From: Akkermansiaceae bacterium
GTDB lineage: Bacteria > Verrucomicrobiota > Verrucomicrobiia > Verrucomicrobiales > Akkermansiaceae
Reading direction: 5' to 3'
Length of the DNA stretch: 44,819 nucleotides
NCBI GenBank assembly: GCA_947491475.1
Contig: CANLKN010000022.1
Span: forward strand, 1-44,819
The notes beneath the pieces are model-generated. The model did not search any database. It was not told where the DNA came from and saw only the letters and a program-made list of their open reading frames with translations. Position 1 is the stretch's first letter; the number at the start of each line of letters is the position of its first letter. A program made the translations under genes and the position numbers. Of the stretch, positions 31,538 to 39,451 are shown one piece after another.

Positions 31538-33448
31538 TCAGAGAGCGTCGAGCGTCGTCATGTCTAACAATTTCTCGTAATCTTCGAGCGTGCCGCCGGA
31601 AAGGCAGCATTCGATGATTTTCCGGCCGGTGGGCAACAGGTCGGGCACGAGGAATTGTGGCAGTTCCTGATGGAAGAAGTCATCGAGAATTTCCGCGCCG
31701 CGATCATAGGCAGCGGGGCCGACTTCCGGTTGTTGGTCAACTTCGAAAAACCAGACGCCGAGGGTGCGGCCTTCCATCACGATCTTGCGCGGAGTATAAC
31801 CTAACAGCGGGCAGCGTGAGGGTTTCATCTGCTTTTCGGTGAAACGTGCGCCACCTCGGCGGGCAAGGTATTCACGGGTGATCCACTGCGGCATGAAGCC
31901 GACTTCCCACGCGCCGATGTGTTGGTTGGGGATGAGGACGTAGCGGACTTCCGGCGTCTCAATAATCTGGCTGAGCAGCAGGTTGGCATGATCTACGCGG
32001 CGGCCGGTGGCGAATGGCCAGTAGGAGCCGACCCCCTCGGAGGACATGCCCTCGGTGGCGACGATGCTAGGGTTTGCATGGCCGCGCGGGGCGACAAGCC
32101 GCCATAGCCAGGCAAGCGCAGGCGGCAGCAGGTGGAACATGCCGATAATGCCATAACTCGGCATCTCCGCAGTGCACGGCGGAGTGCGCACACCCATGCT
32201 GCGTATGTCCACGTCCACCGGACCTTTGATCACACCAGGAACGATGGCGCGGGGGATGATGACACGTGGGTTGGGGCAGGGTATCCCGGGTTCGTCCTCG
32301 GTGTGTTCCCAGATCAGCGAGGTGGCGCCGGGTTGGCCTTGCACGTTGAGGAAAAGCAGCGGCTCGGGCGGGTGGGTGGTGAGTTTCTCCAGATGCGGAT
32401 CCACACCATAATTCTCGATATGGTTGATGCGCACGAACCATGCGTCTTCAGCATCCACCAGACTGAGTTTGCCGCGGCCTTTTTCGAGCGTGGGATGGCA
32501 GAGCGCCATGTCGTCGGTTACCGGGCGCAGGTCGCATCCGCGCGGGAGCGTAAGGTGGCGCTGGTCGCCGTTGACGAGGTTGCGCCCGATGAGCAGCGAG
32601 CCGTCCGCCTGGCGGTGGGGATGCTCCAGCATCTCGCTCTTGCCGCCGCCGCTGGCACCTTCGTGGGAAATGACGATTTTATTGTCATATGGCGTGATAA
32701 CCTGGACCGTCGAGCAATGCATGGTGATCCAGTGCTCGGCTTCGCCGATGTTGAGCAACACGCCATAAATGCCCTTCTTGGCGCTGGGGCCTGGGTAAAG
32801 ATTGTAGCTGAAAAGCTCGTGAGCGGATTTCAAGCGGTTGTGAACCACCACCTGGCGGCCTTCGAAATGGGTGTGACGGAATGGCGGAGCTACGTAAATC
32901 ACCGCTCGCGGAGAGAAGTTTTCCGGCAACTCCTCCGGCTTGAGAATGCCCTGCAGCATCGAGAGTCCCAATGCAAAGAATCCGGCGTTGGCTGGGGCGA
33001 TGACCAGCGCGTCGGTGCCCTTGCCAACCATGCCCGCGTAGAAGGGAAACACCGCGAGATCCTGGGTCTTGAGCCAGGCGAAGGTTTCCTCGCGCAAGCT
33101 GGCGAAACTGCCGCCGAAACGTTCTTGGAAGGTCGGCTTGTCGGTCGGCAGTTCGTCGCCGATGACCATACAGTCCGGATCGCGGCGGCGCATGTAGGGT
33201 TCGAGGTAGTTGGCGTTGATGCCGTTTTTTGCACGGCAGACGCGGGCTTCGACGATCTGGCCCTTGCCGGGCACTTCGTAGGATACCTCATGCCAGCCAT
33301 CCACTTCATCGCGAACGGAAAGTTCCACCAACTGGCTGCTGGAGGTGGCCACCGTCACCGACGGCGCGGCATCGAGCACGGCGGCGGCTTCGGGCGGTAT
33401 GGGAAATGACAGGGATTTGCAGGTAATGTGAGTCGGATTCTTCTTCAT
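31538..33448 (-). CDS. DUF4914-family protein (PEPCK-like P-loop)
   Basis: From ATG 33448 the protein has 636 residues; the extra upstream frame lies in the shared control region and contains no protein-like sequence. A glycine-rich nucleotide-binding loop, SHEGASGGGKSEMLEHPHR, sits near 263-281, as in the PEPCK-type fold. Other conserved-looking stretches are FPFYAGMVGKGTDALVIAP, NLYPGPSAKKGIYGVLLNIG and SEGVGSYWPFATGRRVDHAN. I recognise the family as DUF4914; a kinase or carboxykinase-like reaction is plausible from the loop but unproven. It is divergent from a PocR-AraC regulator that probably controls it. Confidence 0.8.
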   Translation of the reverse strand: MKKNPTHITCKSLSFPIPPEAAAVLDAAPSVTVATSSSQLVELSVRDEVDGWHEVSYEVPGKGQIVEARVCRAKNGINANYLEPYMRRRDPDCMVIGDELPTDKPTFQERFGGSFASLREETFAWLKTQDLAVFPFYAGMVGKGTDALVIAPANAGFFALGLSMLQGILKPEELPENFSPRAVIYVAPPFRHTHFEGRQVVVHNRLKSAHELFSYNLYPGPSAKKGIYGVLLNIGEAEHWITMHCSTVQVITPYDNKIVISHEGASGGGKSEMLEHPHRQADGSLLIGRNLVNGDQRHLTLPRGCDLRPVTDDMALCHPTLEKGRGKLSLVDAEDAWFVRINHIENYGVDPHLEKLTTHPPEPLLFLNVQGQPGATSLIWEHTEDEPGIPCPNPRVIIPRAIVPGVIKGPVDVDIRSMGVRTPPCTAEMPSYGIIGMFHLLPPALAWLWRLVAPRGHANPSIVATEGMSSEGVGSYWPFATGRRVDHANLLLSQIIETPEVRYVLIPNQHIGAWEVGFMPQWITREYLARRGGARFTEKQMKPSRCPLLGYTPRKIVMEGRTLGVWFFEVDQQPEVGPAAYDRGAEILDDFFHQELPQFLVPDLLPTGRKIIECCLSGGTLEDYEKLLDMTTLDAL

Positions 33449-33555
33449 AACAGTGTGTGTCTTGGTGATTTGCCGGCGCAGATGCCTGCGGCAGCGATGA
33501 CGGCAGGGTGGGAGAGCCCTGATGGCGGGGCGTCGCAGTAAACAGGTTTTTATTC

Positions 33556-33579
33556 GCATTTTATGATGTCATTTAATGC
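33556..33579. promoter_or_regulatory. Candidate AraC-type operator (imperfect 24-bp palindrome)
   Basis: GCATTTTATGA-TG-TCATTTAATGC is an inverted repeat matching at 9 of 11 arm positions, in an AT-rich stretch between the divergent DUF4914 and AraC genes. It covers the first possible ATG of the AraC gene (33576), which argues for the downstream start at 33606. Confidence 0.5.
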
Positions 33580-33605
33580 GCAATTGCAGCACCTTGCTTG
33601 CGGAC

Positions 33606-34493
33606 ATGCCAAGAATCATTCGCCGCGCGCTGTATCAAAAATTGTCGGAATTGCCCGAGTTGAGGGAGTTTCAGCGCGATTTCGAACTGCTCAGCGGTCT
33701 GCGCCTCGCGCTCGTGGACGAACTGGGGATGAACGAAAACTGTGCGCCAAAGGATTCGGATTTGTGTGAGGCGGTGAAGAAATCCTCCGCCGGGAAAGCC
33801 ATGTGCGCGCGTTTCCGCCATGGATTGTTCGCCACGGCAGGCGAGCACCCGGCCTGTGCGATGTGCGATGCGGGCCTCGCCGAAGTGGTGGTGCCCTTGC
33901 GCATCAGCGGAATTCCAGCCGGTTTTTTTGTCTTCGGCGGAGTGGCGGAGCAGATGCCACTCCCTGCGGGCCGGCACAAGGTGCGCCACCTTCTGCGCAA
34001 GGCTGGGGTGGAGATCGACGACGCGGAACTCGACAGATTGTTGGACACTTCGCCAGTGCTCTCTCACGAGTCGCTGATGGCATATCAACGGATCGCACAC
34101 TTGGCGGCCCGGCAACTCGCGCTGAAAGTGACCGACCAGCTTGTCGATCCTGAAGCTCGGATGCCACCGGCGGTGCTCAAAGCCTGCGGATTTATCCGCT
34201 TGCGGGCCTTGATGGAGGATGTCTCGTTGGCGCTGGTGGCGCGGCACTGCGGAGTGTCGGATGGGCACCTATCGCGGATGTTCCATCACGCTACCGGGCT
34301 GACTTTTCGCGAGTATGTGGCGCAAGTGCGCGTCGAGCATGCCAAAGCTCTGCTGTTGCACAGCTGCAAAGGCGTCACGGAAATCGCCTACGAATCCGGT
34401 TTCCAATCGCTCTCGCAGTTCCACCGGGTCTTTCGCAAGGCTTTCGGCACCCCCCCCGGAGCCATGCGCCGTGGGCATTCCAATTCATCCTGA
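33606..34493 (+). CDS. AraC-family regulator with PocR-type sensory domain
   Basis: Using ATG 33606 the protein has 295 residues. The N-terminal half carries the PocR signature spacing of cysteines and histidine: CEAVKKS, AMCARFRHGL, HPACAMCDAGL, then VVPLRISGIPAGFF. The C-terminal AraC domain has both helix-turn-helix units: LALVARHCGVSDGHLSRMFH, then VTEIAYESGFQSLSQFHRVF. PocR domains are proposed to bind small hydrocarbon derivatives such as propanediol. With the divergent DUF4914 gene it looks like a dedicated regulator-target pair. ATG 33576 is the alternative start. Confidence 0.88.
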   Translation: MPRIIRRALYQKLSELPELREFQRDFELLSGLRLALVDELGMNENCAPKDSDLCEAVKKSSAGKAMCARFRHGLFATAGEHPACAMCDAGLAEVVVPLRISGIPAGFFVFGGVAEQMPLPAGRHKVRHLLRKAGVEIDDAELDRLLDTSPVLSHESLMAYQRIAHLAARQLALKVTDQLVDPEARMPPAVLKACGFIRLRALMEDVSLALVARHCGVSDGHLSRMFHHATGLTFREYVAQVRVEHAKALLLHSCKGVTEIAYESGFQSLSQFHRVFRKAFGTPPGAMRRGHSNSS

Positions 34494-34542
34494 AGAAATC
34501 CTTGCTTTCGGCGGCGGATTCTCCGAGCTTCCGCCCCCCGCA

Positions 34543-34616
34543 CGGGGCGTAGCTCAGCCTGGTAGAGCGCCTGCTTTGGGAGCAGGAAGTCGTCAGTTCG
34601 AATCTGGCCGCCCCGA
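34543..34616 (+). tRNA. tRNA-Pro (anticodon TGG)
   Basis: A full cloverleaf is visible: acceptor CGGGGCG pairs with CGCCCCG, D-arm GCTC/GAGC, anticodon stem CCTGC/GCAGG with loop TTTGGGA, variable AAGTC, T-arm GTCAG/CTGGC with TTCGAAT, and discriminator A. CCA is not encoded. TCTTTTTTATTTT follows at about 34618-34630 and may end transcription. Confidence 0.97.
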
Positions 34617-35062
34617 CTCTTTTTTATTTTCAATGTGTTATGACTTCGATCATGACTAAAAAGCCGGAAATGGGAACGGATTCGCCAAAGACTCTGTTCG
34701 TCTTTACCGATTCAAATTCGCATAATGAGACGAAGTTTTCCCTTATTCTGTGCGCCACCCCACCTTGAGCACCTCGCTCAACCTTGTTTCCACACCTTTG
34801 GCGATTCCCGAGCGATCCTGACTCCGGGCGTTCGCAATCAGCACCAACATGTGTTCATAAATGTGTTCATAAATCCCTTGCCATCCATGCGAATCCGACT
34901 ATCAGTCCCGCCGCGCGGTGCCTGCACCGCCGCGGGATCAGTTGATTGTTCCCGCCCTTGTCCGGTCTTCATCGATGAGAGATTGTTTGAGGTTCATTTG
35001 CCAAATCGCTCATCGACACCGCCCGCCGCCGATTCCCGGAGGGTGCGGGCACACTGAAAGAC
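34617..35062. other. Intergenic region upstream of the DEAD-box helicase gene
   Basis: In these 446 bp I see a direct tandem repeat ATGTGTTCATAA twice (about 34850-34873), a GC-rich potential stem near 34910-34945 (CCGCGCGGTGC...GCACCG-like parts), and no gene. Long leaders are known for some cold-inducible helicase genes; that role here is only a guess. Confidence 0.4.
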
Positions 35063-36334
35063 ATGACCCCGACTGCATTCGAGGCGTTGCCGCTGGCCGC
35101 GCCCCTTCACCGCGTTTTGCGCGAACTTGAATACACCACGCCATCGCCCATTCAGGCGCAGGCCATTCCATTGCTGCTGCAAGGCCGCGATCTGTTAGGC
35201 TGCGCGCAGACCGGCACCGGCAAGACCGCCGGTTTCGCACTGCCAATTCTGCAAGCCCTGCATGAAAACCCGCGCCAGGTGCGGCCAAAAGGCTGCCGCA
35301 CCCTGGTCCTGGCACCCACCCGCGAGCTTGCCGCGCAGGTTGGCAAGAGTTTCACCACTTATGGCAAATACGTCCGTTTCAGCCAAACGCTCGTCTATGG
35401 CGGCGTCGGGCAGGTGCCACAGGTCAATGCGATGCGCCGCGGCGTGGATGTGTTGGTGGCCACTCCCGGCCGCCTGCTCGATCTGATCGACCAACGCCAC
35501 ATCGACCTCTCACAAGTCGAGTTCTTCGTGCTCGATGAAGTGGACCGCATGCTCGACATGGGATTTTTGCGCGATGTGAAACGCATCGTTTCCTTGCTGC
35601 CGGCTAGGCGTCAGTCGCTGTTCTTCTCCGCCACGCTTGCTCCCAATATCGTCGAGCTCGCACGCACCATTCTGCGCGATCCTGCGCATGTAAGCATTAC
35701 GCCGGAAACCACCACCGCAGAGAATATCGACCAACAAGTCTGCTTCCTCGCGCGTGAGAGCAAGCGGCCGCTGTTAGAACAACTGCTGCGAGCCCAATCC
35801 AACGCTGCGGAACAGAAGCTCACCATCGTATTCAGCCGCACCAAGCACGGTGCGAACAAACTCGCCAAGAGCCTCTGCGCCTCCGGCTTTCCGGCGGATG
35901 CGATCCACGGCAACAAGTCGCAAGCGCAGCGCGAAAAGGCGCTTGACCGCTTCAAAAAAGGCCTCACTCCGGTGCTCGTCGCCACCGATGTCGCCGCCCG
36001 CGGCGTGGACGTCAAGGACGTGGGACTGGTCATCAATTTTGACCTGCCCAACGAGCCGGAAGCCTACGTCCACCGTATTGGCCGCACCGCGCGTGCCGGT
36101 GCCGAAGGCCGCGCGGTTTCCTTCTGTTCGGAGGACGAACTCGAATTCCTGCGCGAAATCGAAAAAATCATCAAGATGCCGATCCCGCGCTGGGACGCGC
36201 ATGACTGGCACATCGAAGCACTGGCCGAGCACCATGCCCGTGGAAAATTTTCCGCCGCCTCCAAGCCAAACTCCTCCGGCGGACCGCGCAGCGGCGGCGG
36301 CGGACGGCGCCGCAGCTACGGCCGCAGCCGGTGA
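35063..36334 (+). CDS. DEAD-box-type ATP-dependent RNA helicase (RhlE-like)
   Basis: The 423-residue protein contains the helicase motifs in order: Q motif region YTTPSPIQAQAIP, AQTGTGKT, PTRELA, ATPGRLLD, DEVDRMLDMGF, FSATL, and in the second RecA domain DVAARGVDVKDV and YVHRIGRTARAG. Motif II reads DEVD rather than DEAD. The tail is Gly/Arg-rich (GGGGRRRSYGRSR), a common RNA-binding extension of RhlE-type helicases in ribosome assembly and cold response. It starts at ATG 35063 and is convergent with a cyclophilin gene 7 bp away. Confidence 0.95.
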   Translation: MTPTAFEALPLAAPLHRVLRELEYTTPSPIQAQAIPLLLQGRDLLGCAQTGTGKTAGFALPILQALHENPRQVRPKGCRTLVLAPTRELAAQVGKSFTTYGKYVRFSQTLVYGGVGQVPQVNAMRRGVDVLVATPGRLLDLIDQRHIDLSQVEFFVLDEVDRMLDMGFLRDVKRIVSLLPARRQSLFFSATLAPNIVELARTILRDPAHVSITPETTTAENIDQQVCFLARESKRPLLEQLLRAQSNAAEQKLTIVFSRTKHGANKLAKSLCASGFPADAIHGNKSQAQREKALDRFKKGLTPVLVATDVAARGVDVKDVGLVINFDLPNEPEAYVHRIGRTARAGAEGRAVSFCSEDELEFLREIEKIIKMPIPRWDAHDWHIEALAEHHARGKFSAASKPNSSGGPRSGGGGRRRSYGRSR

Positions 36335-36341
36335 AGCGTTT

Positions 36342-36842
36342 TCAGCGATCCAGAATCGAGTTCCAGTGCTCGACGTGATCCTTCTGGGATGCGAAGAGCG
36401 CGGCGGTGTCGTCGTGGATGTCGATCGAGGTGATCTTGTCGCCTTGTTTGACGGCATCGACGACGTGCTGGCCATTGGTGACCTGGCCGAAGACCGAGTG
36501 CTTGCCATCGAGGTGAGGAGTGGCGCCGTGGGTGATGAAGAACTGGGAGCCGTTGGTGCCCGGTCCGGCATTGGCCATGGATAGCACGCCGGGCGAACGG
36601 TGGCGCAGCTCGGGGTGGAATTCATCGGCAAACTTGTAGCCGGGACCGCCGCTGCCCGTTCCAGTGGGATCGCCACCTTGGATCATGAAATTCGCGATCA
36701 CGCGGTGGAATTTAATGCCGTCGTAGTATCCACGACGAGCGAGATTCAGAAAACTGGAGCAGGTGAGGGGAGTCTTGGATGCGTAAAGCGTGGCATCGAT
36801 GTCTCCTGCGGTGGTGTGGATTGTGATTTTGATGTCGGACAT
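36342..36842 (-). CDS. Cyclophilin-type peptidyl-prolyl cis-trans isomerase
   Basis: The 166-residue protein has the cyclophilin catalytic signature [19 protein letters not shown], with [20 protein letters not shown] and [12 protein letters not shown] following. There is no signal peptide, so it is cytoplasmic (PpiB-like). It speeds proline isomerisation during protein folding. Confidence 0.95.
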   Translation of the reverse strand: MSDIKITIHTTAGDIDATLYASKTPLTCSSFLNLARRGYYDGIKFHRVIANFMIQGGDPTGTGSGGPGYKFADEFHPELRHRSPGVLSMANAGPGTNGSQFFITHGATPHLDGKHSVFGQVTNGQHVVDAVKQGDKITSIDIHDDTAALFASQKDHVEHWNSILDR

Positions 36843-36916
36843 GCGGGCGCAGGTAACACCGGATTCTGGACGCTGGCAACCCCGGGAGGTCTTTGCATTG
36901 AAGTTTCCTTGTGAAT

Positions 36917-37050
36917 CAAAAAATCGGAAGGCCGTGGCTCAGAGGGCGCGGAGGTTTTTCGCGGATAAATTGGATGATGCTCAATGCAGCCCCGCCATCA
37001 GTCCAAAACTTAGCGCCTTCCTCCGTGAACTCCGCATCTCCGCGTTTCGA
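36917..37050. repeat. Dispersed-type repeat (CGCGGAG/CGCAGAG family)
   Basis: The left part TCAGAGGGCGCGGAGG (36939-36954) and the right part CTCCGCATCTCCGCG (37030-37044) are loosely inverted relatives, separated by about 75 bp. It fills the gap between the cyclophilin gene and the DR2241-like gene. It resembles the element at 21819-21973 in type but not in sequence. Confidence 0.45.
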
Positions 37051-37088
37051 TAAAATTATTTCTGGATGCGCCGGTCCCGCCCTGGGAA

Positions 37089-37769
37089 TCAACCCGCCTT
37101 TTGCTCGAACTCTGCCTTGGCCACGCGGCGGCATTCGGACACGAAATGGTTGCAGGCTTCGCGGCAGAGGAGGGGAATCGCCTCGTTTTCCGGAACATCT
37201 CCGGAAATTCCATTGAAACGGCTGGCCTCGCTGTCTTCCAAGGGCGTCGATTCGTCGATTTTCCACAAAATCCGCTTCGCACACTGATGCGCCGGTCCAC
37301 AGACCTTGCGCACCAGATCCTGCGCGCCGGCATCACTGATGCTGCGGGCGAAACGATACATTCCGGTCTGGCGGTTCAGTTTGTCCCGCAGGTTTTCCAC
37401 ATCCAGCGACCCATTCTGATGCGCCACAAATAATCCCAGGCAGGCTGGATAAAACAAATCGAGCGCCTGCCTCAGCTCCTCAGCGTCCGCAAGCAGCATC
37501 ACCCAGCCACGCTTCAAATTCACCTGGCCCTTGGTGAAGCGATAGGCCCCATCTTCCGCGTAGGTCGATATCTCACGCGCCGCATCCGACCCTTCATGAA
37601 TGACCAATCCGCCAAAATTCAACTCTCTCATCAACCCGGCATCTTGCCAGTGACAGAGTGTATATTTTTTATTTAAAGCGGATGTTTGAGAGTTTGTTTG
37701 AATTCGAATTTCACCGATTTGCTTGATTCCGTTTTGAGTCAATTTTTCCAACGTGCTGGCGATTTTCAT
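37089..37769 (-). CDS. DR2241-type 4Fe-4S cluster-binding protein
   Basis: From ATG 37769 (MKIASTLEK) the protein has 226 residues; the open frame upstream overlaps cbiX and is discarded. Motifs FYPACLGLFVAHQNG and LNRQTGMYRFARSISD belong to the stabilising domain of DR2241 of Deinococcus. The C-terminus has four cysteines arranged C-x6-C and C-x3-C (KVCGPAHQCAKRILW, LLCREACNHF), enough for a 4Fe-4S cluster. In Deinococcus a CbiX domain is fused to this part; here cbiX is a separate gene directly upstream. The 5' end (37620-37810) is much more AT-rich than its surroundings. Confidence 0.8.
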   Translation of the reverse strand: MKIASTLEKLTQNGIKQIGEIRIQTNSQTSALNKKYTLCHWQDAGLMRELNFGGLVIHEGSDAAREISTYAEDGAYRFTKGQVNLKRGWVMLLADAEELRQALDLFYPACLGLFVAHQNGSLDVENLRDKLNRQTGMYRFARSISDAGAQDLVRKVCGPAHQCAKRILWKIDESTPLEDSEASRFNGISGDVPENEAIPLLCREACNHFVSECRRVAKAEFEQKAG

Positions 37770-37812
37770 GAATTTAAAATTTTTTCGGTAAATAATAAGA
37801 TAGACCGATGAT

Positions 37813-38631
37813 TCAGAGTGACTTATGAGTTTGATCAAAGTCTGAGATCTGATCCAGAATTACATCCGCCAGAAGGCGTTCGGTGCCGATGGCGGAACTG
37901 TAATAGAGGGTTTTACCACGGAGGTGATGAGGGTTATGGCGGAAGACTTCGCGCTGGCTGGCGGCCGGCCCAACCTCAGGTTCGATGCCTAGCAGGACGG
38001 GGATGTCCTGGTAGGAATGGAGGCCATCGGAGATAAAGAAGGGGACTACGATGACATTGGGCGTGGCGGACAGTTTGTCCCACTCGGCGATGAAAGGCTG
38101 CTCTTCCATGTAGGCGTCGAGCACGGCGGCGTAGCCAGCACCGGATGCGGCGATGAGATCCACCTGATCGCGGATGGCTTTGGTGGAGTTCTGGTTCAAC
38201 CCGGTGCCGTGGCCGGTGATGATGAGCGTGGTCTCGGCCGGATCGGTCTCCGGCGCGTCTTCGCGGGCCCTGCGCAGAATGAGATCGGTCATGTGGGGAT
38301 GGATACCGACTGGTAGGCAATAATGGAGTGTTTTTCCGCCGACCTCGGTGGTGGGGCCGCTAAGTCCGAATTCGCGGGGGATCACATCCTGGGTGAAGTA
38401 GCCCTCGCTGATGAAATCCGGGACGATGTAAACTTCGCTGGCATCCACTTGGTAGAGCACTTCGCGCATCGACGGCTCTTCTTTCCAAAAGCAGCAATGC
38501 ACCTCGGAAAACAGGCCGCGGCGGCGGATTTCTCCGGCGTGATCGAAGTAGGGAGTGGAGGAATCCGGGTTTTCGGTGGAACCGTGGCCGACGATGACAA
38601 GGGCGCTATGGGGCTTGGGCGCGATGGACAT
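37813..38631 (-). CDS. CbiX-type sirohydrochlorin chelatase
   Basis: The 272-residue protein has two homologous chelatase halves. The first begins with ALVIVGHGSTENPDSS and contains VYIVPDFISEGYF; the second has LIITGHGTGLNQNSTKAI and VIVVPFFISDGLHSYQDIP. The His of each GHG is the likely metal-binding residue. Enzymes of this family insert cobalt or another metal into sirohydrochlorin for cobalamin or siroheme. The adjacent iron-sulfur protein gene suggests the two act together, as the single fused DR2241 protein does. No other tetrapyrrole genes are in the window. Confidence 0.88.
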   Translation of the reverse strand: MSIAPKPHSALVIVGHGSTENPDSSTPYFDHAGEIRRRGLFSEVHCCFWKEEPSMREVLYQVDASEVYIVPDFISEGYFTQDVIPREFGLSGPTTEVGGKTLHYCLPVGIHPHMTDLILRRAREDAPETDPAETTLIITGHGTGLNQNSTKAIRDQVDLIAASGAGYAAVLDAYMEEQPFIAEWDKLSATPNVIVVPFFISDGLHSYQDIPVLLGIEPEVGPAASQREVFRHNPHHLRGKTLYYSSAIGTERLLADVILDQISDFDQTHKSL

Positions 38632-38673
38632 GACGTGAAGTTGGCTAGCTTGCGGCGGAATGCAAGAGCAGGG

Positions 38674-38715
38674 GAGATTTCAGTTTTCAGATTCCGGTTT
38701 TCAGGCTGAGAATCC
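38674..38715. repeat. Heptad-periodic tract upstream of the lipoate-ligase-like gene
   Basis: Six 7-bp units in register: GAGATTT, CAGTTTT, CAGATTC, CGGTTTT, CAGGCTG, AGAATCC. It lies in the 90-bp divergent spacer between cbiX and the ligase gene, overlapping the leader of the latter. Confidence 0.65.
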
Positions 38716-38721
38716 GCGCCG

Positions 38722-39396
38722 ATGGCGGTATTTGATCAATTGTGCTTGTGGCTCGATCCGCGGCGGCGGCCAGGCCCTGAGGCGATGGCGGTGGATGAAT
38801 GGTTGCTGGAAACGGCGACAGTGCCGGTGCTGCGGGTCTATGATTGGCAGGGAAACTGGGGCAGCATCGGGTATTTCGGTAAACTCGCCGATGCGCGAGC
38901 GGCATTTCCGGAAATCGATTGGGTCCGGCGCTGGACCGGCGGCGGCACCGTGGACCATCGTTCGGACTGGACTTATACGATGGTCGCCCCTGCGGGAAGC
39001 GCTCTGACAGGGCTGCGTGGTGCCGCAAGCTACCAGATTCTGCATGCGGCCTTGGCGGAAGCGCTCGCTGTGGAAGGCCTGACGGCCACACTCAGCTCCG
39101 GCGCGAAACAAACTGGCGCGGCACTTTGTTTCCAAAATCCGGTCGGCCACGACTTGGTCGATACCTGCGGCCGCAAACTCGCCGGTGCTGGCCAACGCCG
39201 AACGCGGAGCGGGCTTCTGCATCAGGGATCGGTGGCGATTCCGTGCAACGCGGAGTTTTCAAAAATCCGTGCTGCTCACCTAGCCACAGCACTCGCGAAA
39301 TCTTGGCAGACAGTCGATTTCCATCCACCGGAAGCAATTATCGCGCAGATGATTTCCGCCCGCTACGGCAGTCAGAAATGGATCGGACGCGGTTAG
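38722..39396 (+). CDS. Lipoate-protein ligase A-like (BPL/LplA family) protein
   Basis: The 224-residue protein has the family hallmarks RRWTGGGTVDH (usual RRxTGGGxVxH), CFQNPVGHDL, and the lysine motif KLAGAGQRRTRSGLLHQGSV that positions the lipoyl-adenylate. It is shorter than full LplA (about 330), lacking the C-terminal domain, like octanoyltransferase/LipM-type members. It could be a ligase needing a partner, or an amidotransferase. It is divergent from cbiX and convergent with the WYL regulator. Confidence 0.83.
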   Translation: MAVFDQLCLWLDPRRRPGPEAMAVDEWLLETATVPVLRVYDWQGNWGSIGYFGKLADARAAFPEIDWVRRWTGGGTVDHRSDWTYTMVAPAGSALTGLRGAASYQILHAALAEALAVEGLTATLSSGAKQTGAALCFQNPVGHDLVDTCGRKLAGAGQRRTRSGLLHQGSVAIPCNAEFSKIRAAHLATALAKSWQTVDFHPPEAIIAQMISARYGSQKWIGRG

Positions 39397-39451
39397 AAAC
39401 CCCGCTTTTGGGAAATCAGATCTTTTGCGCACTCATTCTGGTTTTCGAAAA

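Noticed and set aside
31382-31567. 61-residue frame starting in an ATGA overlap with the second LacI gene
   Set aside because: Coupling-like overlap was tempting, but the sequence lacks any motif, runs into the DUF4914 gene on the other strand, and another overlapping frame is equally open.
32132-33409. 425-residue plus-strand open frame
   Set aside because: It is fully antisense to the well-supported DUF4914 gene, has no recognisable motifs, and its composition is that expected of the reverse frame of a GC-rich gene.
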